This document shows positions 14,635 to 22,353 of a stretch of 64,000 nt of DNA, piece after piece. The translations under genes were made by a program, and so were the position numbers. Source of the DNA: Alphaproteobacteria bacterium (GTDB lineage Bacteria; Pseudomonadota; Alphaproteobacteria; Micavibrionales; Micavibrionaceae); NCBI GenBank assembly GCA_030432025.1, contig JAUIIA010000011.1:1-64000 (forward strand), given 5' to 3'. Each line of letters begins with the position of its first letter. The stretch's first letter is position 1. The notes under the pieces are model-generated. The model saw only the letters and a list, made by a program, of their open reading frames with translations, searched no databases and had not been told where the DNA came from.

Positions 14635-17600
14635 GCGTGCTCGGGGGATATGCCTGTATCACGGTAAGCTGTTGGCGGGACAGGTTCTCCATCCCAGCTC
14701 AATGCAGCATAAGGGGCTGTCCCCATATTAAAGACGGCCGCCCATGAGTTATTGTTCTCATTTCTGCGTCCACCGCGTTTATACGACTTATTTACCTCGT
14801 CAAAAGTAACCACGACGACACGCTGCTCGCCCGGATCACTCTTTTGCTTGGACGTAATCCAGTCGCCTGCTTTGGCATTAAAGTGATCTATGCCAAGGAA
14901 ACCTGCGCCTTGAATAACATCTCTGGGGATTTCACCGGAGCGGACCTTAGATTCCAGCTCTTCCAGAGTAATGCCGACAGGAGTGCCATCTTCTTCTATG
15001 CCGTATGTGTCACGCAGGGTGGTCTCATACATGTTCCCTGTTTCCTGCGCCGTATCACCGTCAAAGTTAGAGAACATTTCAGCACATACCTCCCGCAGGT
15101 TAAGCGGATTTCCGGGTGTGAGCGTTTGTGGGGCGTAATCAACGGGAATGATGGCGGCTGTGAGTGGCTTTTTGCCAAAGCCGGCATATTCAGGCGCGGT
15201 AAGACCGTAGAAGTGCAGTCGCGGCAGTTTGAGTGTTTGGTGTGATAAATCCACCTTGCGGGTTTGTGCAACGGGGTAAAGATCCTCAACACCCAGATAA
15301 TAAAGTGTGGCGCCATCCTTATCGATATCTTTTCCTGAGCGCTCATAATCTTTAAGCGCCTTTTCAACAATGACAGGATGATCGCCGTAATCTTTTTTGT
15401 GCAGCTTATGAACGGAGGCAGGTCCGGTTGTGAATACTTGTCCTGTTTCCATTACGCGGATCAGAACCTTTTTCCCGTCCTTAATTGCGTCACGCTTGTT
15501 TTTTGGAATATTAGGAATGACCAAGCCCTTCCAAGGGAGTGCGAGGTCTTCCTGCTCGACGGGGTAATGTGCGTGCCATACAGGTACATCCAGCACGACG
15601 AAGTTCGGGTCTTTAAGGAATTTTGATTTGCTGTCACGGTTTACCACGTGCGGAATGAAGTCATACGGCATTCCTGTTTCACCGTCATGACGATCAGGTG
15701 GGGTTATTGAGACGTCACGACCGTATTTGGCGATTTGTTCATCATTGAATGCTCGTGCCTCGGCGAGGATACGTGGGGCTTCATCATATTTCATTTCCTT
15801 CAGTGCGACGGAAAGCTGAGGGTTCGGGTCGCGCTCGAGGATTTTAGGGTCCCGCAATGTTGCCGCCATTTCCAGGCGCTCCAGATCGCGTTCATTTGTA
15901 TGAAGCGTTGGCATGCGTGATGTTGTGACATCTTCATTAGGAAAGCCGTTCATGCGGATGTCGGTGTCGTTATCATAGAGCTGTTGCAGAGGGCTCGGCA
16001 TTTCATCGCGTATGCCCAGGTCGACGAAGCGCTGTGCCATACGTAGCATTGTTGGTTCCGAACGTAAGCGGTAGAAACGGTAATTCCATGTGTTGTCATC
16101 TACTAGGCGTTTGAGGATTTGGCGCATGCTGTCCGCGCCATCTTGACCGTTATCCCAGATATGCTGGTTTAGACCTTTAAGCATAGAGAGTGGAATTTCA
16201 CGCCCGACCTCATCGACGACATGCGGTGTTGCGCCCTTCTCACCGTTATCGAGATCGGCAAACAAGAATAGCGGCCGCCCCTTTTCGGTCTGGAAGCAAA
16301 AGTCTTTATCGCCATACCCGTTTATGAAGGCAGAATCCTTGCGGCCCAACATGATGGTGAAATCTTCCATAGCGCGCAGAGCCAGTTTACGGCGAAAGTC
16401 GCAGGCTTCCCCGACCGTTTCGGCTTGAAACTTCGCGCCTTGGAAGTAAGGTGTGCCATCGTCTTTCTTTATCGATTGTAGAACCTTGGTGTAGGGACAC
16501 CCCTTTTTCTTGTAAACGTCAAAGGCCTTCTCTGCCATTTCCTTGAAATTAGCCAGCACAGCGGCGGCGGCTTCGGCTTCAACGGTTAGTTGGTCGTCTT
16601 CGCCCTTTTGCTTATGGATCGTGTCTTCGAGGTCATAATCCATGTAGAAATCAATAGCGTGCGCTTTTAAGGCAAGCATGCGCCCTGCACGGTCGATCGG
16701 TCGGGCGAAACTTTTGTAAACGTTGTCCATGCCGCCCTTGAGCGTTTCAAGGATGCCGTCAATTTTATGAGAGCCTGTACGTCTCCAGATTTCCTGACGC
16801 TCCAATGCACGCGCATCTTCCTGATAATGCACTTCGCCGGCATATTGTGAGCCAAGCTCATCTTCCATGAGCGGGATTTGCGGCATCTTTTGCTCGAAGC
16901 GGTAGCGGCGGTTTATTTCCTCCAGCGCTTGCATGATGTTTTCCTGCATCTGCATGTTCTCGCCGATATATTTTGTGTCCCGCTTGATGTCTTCGGCTCT
17001 GTCTCTGTAAAGGGAGGCCTGTACCGTCTTGTTGAACACATCTTCGAGTGACAATACGCCCGGCCATTTATTGACCGACTCCAGACGCACAGGACTGTCT
17101 GGATCTGCTCTGGTTGAGGAAAGGCTCAGGAACTCCACCCATTCTTCCGGCTCGAGGTCTTTGTATGGCTTGCCTTTGTACTCGCCTTTATGCAGGCTGC
17201 CATCCGCGATCAGGAAGACAACGCGTTTGAATTTTCCAATGGAGTCATCAGTGCCGAGGAACCAGTAAGGTTTTTCGGAATGCGATATGCCGCCTTCTTT
17301 CCGTGGCAGAGAGAATAGCGGCAACCGATTGCCTTCAGGATTCTGCGCTTTAAGGACCTGATAGATTTTTTTGCTGTCGGCTTGCTGGTCGAGGGTTGCA
17401 CAGATTTCTGCGGCCGTATCCCAACATTTGTTACGCAGCGCTGCCGTACCCGTTGCGTCGTAAGCCGCGCCGTGTGCCATGGCTTCATCAAAGTAAGAGC
17501 CATCATCGACATTAAACGTACCCGGCTTGATCAAACGCAGAGGGTTCGCCTGCCCCTTGTTTGCGTCATGGTATGCGCCCAAAGCTTCACTGGAACGAAT

Positions 17601-18485
17601 ACGTCCTGTATTCGGGTCGATAATCTGGCCGAGCTTTAACCCGTCTTCGCCTTGCGGACCGTATAACGCAACCATGTAAGCAAGGTTGCGGATATCAACA
17701 ATGTGGTTTTTCTTGCGCTGAACACTGGTTGGTGTCCCGCGTGAGTACATGAAAGTTGTATCAACCGGATCAAAGCCTGTGCGATAGAGGTTAGAACGGA
17801 AGATCGGGAGGTCATAGTTATTGAAGTTGAAGCCGTCAATGGAGACCCCTGCATCGACCCATTTCCACTTTGAACCGTCTTTTTCATCGATATAGAAAAG
17901 GTTATCGCCACCCCAGTGATACGGGCTGTCCGGATCCTCGTCGACGCGGTAGGCCACTTTACGGCGTTCGGGGTGATAGCGTACGTCGTAGACGATCTTT
18001 CCGTCCTGATCCAATAACGGGACGGGAATGACTTCCTCCGCGGCTTCTTTTTCACCATGTTTGAACGCTTTGTTTACATCCATAAACGGGACGGCGATGC
18101 GTTCGTCACCAAACTTCTCATAATCAAAGCCGGCATGTTCGATCCGCCAAGCCATGGCTGCCATTGCATTCCAGTACGCCATACGGCCATCAGAATAGTA
18201 ATCTTGCGGACCGCGTCTCTGCAGAATCTGGGCACTTGGTTGTACGGGTATCCATTCCGGCACACGCAGATAAATTTGTGCGGAATTAAGGTAGTTACCG
18301 TTGAGGTCTGTTAGGCAATCACCATATTCGGTTACTGCGGGATAGCCGGGTGTGGAGTACGGCACGCTGCTACGGTTAAAACCTGTGGTTTCCGCATCGA
18401 TAGTTAGGTTCATCAATTCGCCGCGCTTTACACGGTCCCACATGAATCTTTTTGGCTGAATTCGTCTGTTTTTCTGATCAAACAT
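14631..18485 (-). CDS. giant protein with exonuclease I (SbcB)-like DEDDh domain
   Basis: 1284 aa. Residues about 25-365 follow exonuclease I: Asp30-x-Glu32 in TIDAETTG, Asp225 in GFNFNNYD, and His338/Asp343 in AHGAAYDAT, the full set of DEDDh catalytic residues. The spacer between motifs I and II is much longer than in SbcB. The next part (SPVRLESVNKWPGVLS) recalls the SbcB segment VKLVHINKCPVL. E. coli SbcB has about 475 aa, so some 700 C-terminal residues are extra, with no family recognised; that part is rich in charged and aromatic residues. The start has a G-rich site 10 bases upstream; an ATG at 18413 is the alternative. It starts 3 bases after the previous gene's stop. Expected role: 3'-5' single-strand DNA degradation. 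Confidence 0.75.
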   Translation of the reverse strand: MFDQKNRRIQPKRFMWDRVKRGELMNLTIDAETTGFNRSSVPYSTPGYPAVTEYGDCLTDLNGNYLNSAQIYLRVPEWIPVQPSAQILQRRGPQDYYSDGRMAYWNAMAAMAWRIEHAGFDYEKFGDERIAVPFMDVNKAFKHGEKEAAEEVIPVPLLDQDGKIVYDVRYHPERRKVAYRVDEDPDSPYHWGGDNLFYIDEKDGSKWKWVDAGVSIDGFNFNNYDLPIFRSNLYRTGFDPVDTTFMYSRGTPTSVQRKKNHIVDIRNLAYMVALYGPQGEDGLKLGQIIDPNTGRIRSSEALGAYHDANKGQANPLRLIKPGTFNVDDGSYFDEAMAHGAAYDATGTAALRNKCWDTAAEICATLDQQADSKKIYQVLKAQNPEGNRLPLFSLPRKEGGISHSEKPYWFLGTDDSIGKFKRVVFLIADGSLHKGEYKGKPYKDLEPEEWVEFLSLSSTRADPDSPVRLESVNKWPGVLSLEDVFNKTVQASLYRDRAEDIKRDTKYIGENMQMQENIMQALEEINRRYRFEQKMPQIPLMEDELGSQYAGEVHYQEDARALERQEIWRRTGSHKIDGILETLKGGMDNVYKSFARPIDRAGRMLALKAHAIDFYMDYDLEDTIHKQKGEDDQLTVEAEAAAAVLANFKEMAEKAFDVYKKKGCPYTKVLQSIKKDDGTPYFQGAKFQAETVGEACDFRRKLALRAMEDFTIMLGRKDSAFINGYGDKDFCFQTEKGRPLFLFADLDNGEKGATPHVVDEVGREIPLSMLKGLNQHIWDNGQDGADSMRQILKRLVDDNTWNYRFYRLRSEPTMLRMAQRFVDLGIRDEMPSPLQQLYDNDTDIRMNGFPNEDVTTSRMPTLHTNERDLERLEMAATLRDPKILERDPNPQLSVALKEMKYDEAPRILAEARAFNDEQIAKYGRDVSITPPDRHDGETGMPYDFIPHVVNRDSKSKFLKDPNFVVLDVPVWHAHYPVEQEDLALPWKGLVIPNIPKNKRDAIKDGKKVLIRVMETGQVFTTGPASVHKLHKKDYGDHPVIVEKALKDYERSGKDIDKDGATLYYLGVEDLYPVAQTRKVDLSHQTLKLPRLHFYGLTAPEYAGFGKKPLTAAIIPVDYAPQTLTPGNPLNLREVCAEMFSNFDGDTAQETGNMYETTLRDTYGIEEDGTPVGITLEELESKVRSGEIPRDVIQGAGFLGIDHFNAKAGDWITSKQKSDPGEQRVVVVTFDEVNKSYKRGGRRNENNNSWAAVFNMGTAPYAALSWDGEPVPPTAYRDTGISPEHA

Positions 18486-18488
18486 TGG

Positions 18489-21400
18489 TTACACGCCCCC
18501 CGGTTCAGGTACGCGCAGCATGCTGGCGGCTGACGGTCCCATAGGGCGACCACCACTACGCTGAATAACAGCGGCGGATGGGCCCATAATTTTTTGACGC
18601 GCACTTGCGCCGTTATGCGCCTTGACCCAATCATTGGGCAGAACATTGGCGGTGTTTTCCTCGAAATATCCGGTTGGGTGAGAGCGTACAGCCAACGGAT
18701 CGGCACGGTTGCCGCCCTTGCGGCGCATACCAAGTGCAAGAAGCATATTTACAACCCAGCCATATTGTTGACCGTATTTTGCTTTGCGTTGAATGAGACG
18801 GTAGCGGGGTGTCAGGTAATCCATATCCTGCATATGTGGCTGGCCTGTTTTCTCATCTTCGGCGTAACGGCGGGTCACATGGTCATCGGGTTTATCGATG
18901 GAAACACGTTTGCCACCCATTTTGGCCGCTTCTTTGAGCTTCTGGTAATTAGGCCAGTTGGCAATGTGGATACCTTCAAGCAGCTTGGGCTTGAAGCTTG
19001 GGGCTTTCATCTTATCGACCATGTCGTGGAAGAAACGGTGACCATTGCGGTGGAATGGTTGATCGTGAACGCGTAGTTCACCGTTTGCGCCGTCCCATTC
19101 GACGTTCCAGCCCAAATCACGGAAATGATTTTCAAAGCGGGTGCGGTGCTCTTTCGGGTTAATCACTCGAAAGCCGTTACGAAACGCTGCGAAGATTGTA
19201 ACGTCTCTGCGCTTCGCCCCCTCGCGTAGCATTGCGCTTTGCGCCAGCTCTGCATCGCTACCCATGGACGGTGTTTGTGTCACACCAAGGATCATTTTTT
19301 CGGGATCAAGCTTATAGCCCGTGTTACGAACAACTTCGTCATAGTCGAACAGAGAGTCACCACGGAAGAATCGGGACAAGGACGCCCATGCTTCTTCGGC
19401 TGAACCAATCGGCCCTGTTGTTACAACACCGAGCTTGCCGTAATCATCGCGGAAGCCCTTGGCACGTTTGGATGTACGCACACCATGACGGGCGGCCTTT
19501 TCCTGACCCGCCATGATCGCAAGGCACATGTTGTAGTCGTTGTGTGCCCCTTTGCTTTGGAATTCGACGCGACCGTGGTTGACGATGCTGCGCATCATCC
19601 AGAATGTTGTATCCGCCTCATTATCAACACCCTGCTTTTCCAGATCATCCTTATGGGATTTGTACGCCGCTTCCAATGCCTTATGAACGACCTTCGGCAT
19701 TTTGCGTTCTTTATCCGTTTTCGGAAGTTCGAGTTGTTCGCAGTATTTTTCGAAAATGTCTTCGTCCGCATTGAAAAATGCTTCGTGAAGAACGGCAGGC
19801 TTAGGATCGCCGTCCTTGATTTGTTTTCTGGCTGTTTTGCGGATGTGTTTGAAAACCTGATATGGAACATCCTCGCTCAGGAAATCTCTCTTCGTACGCT
19901 TATCACGTGTTTTATCGGCCATTTCCTTGGCGCGGTCTTCACGCTTTTTCATGTATTGATCGACAGCCTTAAGCGCCGTGTCATAGGCCAGTTGCGGGAG
20001 TTTATCGTGTGGAATATCTTCTTCACGCAAATCCAGATAAGGGTTTACGCCGTGGATATTCATCGCCGTATCACGAATTTCAGCGTTTGCACCAACGGCC
20101 GTGGAGTTTCTCAAGCTCCCCTCTTCCGCCCAGACTTCACGGATTTCTTGGTATTCAAGGTGGTTGGTTGAGAATGGCACGAAGACCATTGCAAAATCAT
20201 CGGGGATCGCTGCTTCGACACCGCGCAGTGTATCTTTAAACCGATCCGTCTTCGGGGCATGTCCATCATTGACGAGGCTGGTACATTCCTCAAGTGAGAT
20301 GTACAGCTCTTCGGGACTGCGCGCCGCGGCGAGCAAAGCGTCGCCGTCAACATCATCGAAATATTCCGCCAAGGCCAACTGGCCTCGCTCGGCAAAGCGC
20401 GTTCCGTGCTCGGTTGCGCCCAATGCGTCATTGTCGATGTAGTATGTGTCATTGAACTGATTATCGACGCCGCCCGTAATCATGTGTGCGTCAGTCAGCG
20501 CGGAGTGGATTGTTCCGTTCTTACAAATCTGGACGTTAAAACGAACGCGCCCTTCGTCATCACGGATACGATAGACATACTCATCATCACTGATTTTATG
20601 CAAGTCGGGGTATTTTTTGAGGGTTTTTGGGTCGTCATAAACAATGAATTCAGGCCATTGCTCCTTCGGCACCTCGAGGGTGTTCAGACGGTGACGCATG
20701 ACATAGTAATCGTAATCCTTACACAGGATTTTTTGTCCCTGTAGCCAGCCCTTGCCATGTTCGTCGGTTTGCTTGGCATAATATTCAATCGTGGAGTGAT
20801 CGAAGTGGATATGGTCGACGACAATGACACCACGACGAAGCGCATCACGGAACTGCATGATATCCGGTTGACCGCCGTCAAAGTTGGAATTAGGACCGCT
20901 TGGTTCGTAAGGCAAGCCTTGCAGGACGGCGATTTCATCAATTGTGCCGTCTTCGCGTGTGCCGCGTTGCATCAGCAAGTTACCACCGCCGAGACCATCA
21001 CCATATTGCTCGAACTTTTTTTCTAGGCTTGTACCGTAAAGCGGTGTCCATGTGGTTTCCCCGCCTTCGGCTAGTGGCGGTGGGATATGCATTTCATTGA
21101 TGCGATCACCGAGGTGGTGTTTGAACGCGATATCCCGATATGGCGGGTATTTACGTTCGGACAGATAATGGTTGGAGGCCTGAATGAAGCCAAAGACGCT
21201 CAGCGCATCGGGGAAGCTTTTGAACTTGCCCGGCCCTGCTTCCATGAAGTCGGTTTCGGCCAACGTGAAGCTGTCGCCGTCCTGATCATATTCCATACGT
21301 GCGATTGTGTATGGCTCGAAGGAGTCCATATCGCTCGGTAAATCTTCGGGTGCGACTAAGACACGGAAAACATGACGCCCCGTATCAGGGTCTTGCTCGT

Positions 21401-22277
21401 ATTCTATACCCGTCAGATACCCCGCACCGGATTGTAAGTCGGTGGCGTGTTCATCCCAGTTACCTGTCATGGAACGTACAGGCTCAAGCGTGTTGATATT
21501 CATACCGTGTACAGCTTTGAGGCGGTCGACAGGGTTCATGTTATCAACGCTTGGGAGTGTGAAGCGCAGCTGCTCCCCCTCGCCTTGCACAATATCAGTG
21601 AAGTATTTATGGATCAGGCGTTCAAACGGGTCCCATTCACCTTTGTCATTCATGCCACGAAATAAAGGCTGACCACCCAGAGCTTTGGCGGCGAAGTTCA
21701 TGGACAAATGCGGGCCGGAGAATATGCGACCGATTTTCGTTACAGGCTCACCGCGGTTCAGCATTTCTTTCACCTGCTTGCTGATTTCCTGTACGCGGGC
21801 GATTGTGCGTCGGTGCTTGCCTTGATGCGGATCGTGCTTGCCGCCGTTATTCGGACCGTTGAAAATCAGTGAGCCATTAACCCAAACCTGATCGGGGAGG
21901 ATTTCAGGAATTTCGCTTGGGTCTTGTTCTGGGTTGCGGATGCCACGGAAATGAAGGACATGGTAATCTTCTTTGTCCACCTTATCGGGGTTACCGTTTG
22001 TCTCAGGTAGATGGCGCCAATAGATGACCTTGTCGTCGAATATACCGCTTTCAGGGTCATATGACGTGCTGGAGGTGACCATAACGGCCTGATAGCCGTC
22101 CTCATCATAACCCGAGCGGGTCATGGTTAGCGGCTCGGTAAAGTCCATAGCATCAATCGTGGCTTTACGAGCTTCAGGTGTTTGTTTACGCAAGGATTGC
22201 TCACGCCATAGCCCCAAGCGGCGCAACGTCTTATCGAGCGCAAAAATATCCGGATCTTTGTCCTTCTCCGGGACCAT
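18489..22277 (-). CDS. giant protein with RNase J/metallo-beta-lactamase signature
   Basis: 1262 aa. The metal-binding motif H-x-H-x-D-H is present as HIHFDH at residues 489-494, after a hydrophobic strand (GVIVVD). Later segments resemble RNase J landmarks in order: NGTIHSALTDAHMITGG, then MVFVPFSTNHLEYQ, and near residue 1090 VHDQPFHRNGHRFFHDMVDK, where RNase J has its S-G-H-a helix and P-x-H-G loop. The first 450 residues and a charged helical insertion (about 770-900) have no known match. The C-terminus repeats GPSAA twice within 20 residues. Good ribosome-binding site (GGGAG). RNase J enzymes cut or trim RNA; the substrate here is unknown. Part of the three-gene operon. Confidence 0.7.
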   Translation of the reverse strand: MVPEKDKDPDIFALDKTLRRLGLWREQSLRKQTPEARKATIDAMDFTEPLTMTRSGYDEDGYQAVMVTSSTSYDPESGIFDDKVIYWRHLPETNGNPDKVDKEDYHVLHFRGIRNPEQDPSEIPEILPDQVWVNGSLIFNGPNNGGKHDPHQGKHRRTIARVQEISKQVKEMLNRGEPVTKIGRIFSGPHLSMNFAAKALGGQPLFRGMNDKGEWDPFERLIHKYFTDIVQGEGEQLRFTLPSVDNMNPVDRLKAVHGMNINTLEPVRSMTGNWDEHATDLQSGAGYLTGIEYEQDPDTGRHVFRVLVAPEDLPSDMDSFEPYTIARMEYDQDGDSFTLAETDFMEAGPGKFKSFPDALSVFGFIQASNHYLSERKYPPYRDIAFKHHLGDRINEMHIPPPLAEGGETTWTPLYGTSLEKKFEQYGDGLGGGNLLMQRGTREDGTIDEIAVLQGLPYEPSGPNSNFDGGQPDIMQFRDALRRGVIVVDHIHFDHSTIEYYAKQTDEHGKGWLQGQKILCKDYDYYVMRHRLNTLEVPKEQWPEFIVYDDPKTLKKYPDLHKISDDEYVYRIRDDEGRVRFNVQICKNGTIHSALTDAHMITGGVDNQFNDTYYIDNDALGATEHGTRFAERGQLALAEYFDDVDGDALLAAARSPEELYISLEECTSLVNDGHAPKTDRFKDTLRGVEAAIPDDFAMVFVPFSTNHLEYQEIREVWAEEGSLRNSTAVGANAEIRDTAMNIHGVNPYLDLREEDIPHDKLPQLAYDTALKAVDQYMKKREDRAKEMADKTRDKRTKRDFLSEDVPYQVFKHIRKTARKQIKDGDPKPAVLHEAFFNADEDIFEKYCEQLELPKTDKERKMPKVVHKALEAAYKSHKDDLEKQGVDNEADTTFWMMRSIVNHGRVEFQSKGAHNDYNMCLAIMAGQEKAARHGVRTSKRAKGFRDDYGKLGVVTTGPIGSAEEAWASLSRFFRGDSLFDYDEVVRNTGYKLDPEKMILGVTQTPSMGSDAELAQSAMLREGAKRRDVTIFAAFRNGFRVINPKEHRTRFENHFRDLGWNVEWDGANGELRVHDQPFHRNGHRFFHDMVDKMKAPSFKPKLLEGIHIANWPNYQKLKEAAKMGGKRVSIDKPDDHVTRRYAEDEKTGQPHMQDMDYLTPRYRLIQRKAKYGQQYGWVVNMLLALGMRRKGGNRADPLAVRSHPTGYFEENTANVLPNDWVKAHNGASARQKIMGPSAAVIQRSGGRPMGPSAASMLRVPEPGGV

Positions 22278-22353
22278 TTTGTTTTAACTCCCAAACGCCC
22301 TTTACGGGCACTCCTGTTCAATTACTCATTTATCCGTTTTCGGATGTTTTTAA

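Noticed and set aside
19485-20171. 228-aa plus-strand frame inside the RNase J-like gene
   Set aside because: Antisense shadow of a long coding gene; hydrophobic runs come from the complementary codons.
22278-22353. Small hairpins as an internal terminator of the giant-gene operon
   Set aside because: Stems of only 4-5 bp and no minus-strand T run; not convincing.
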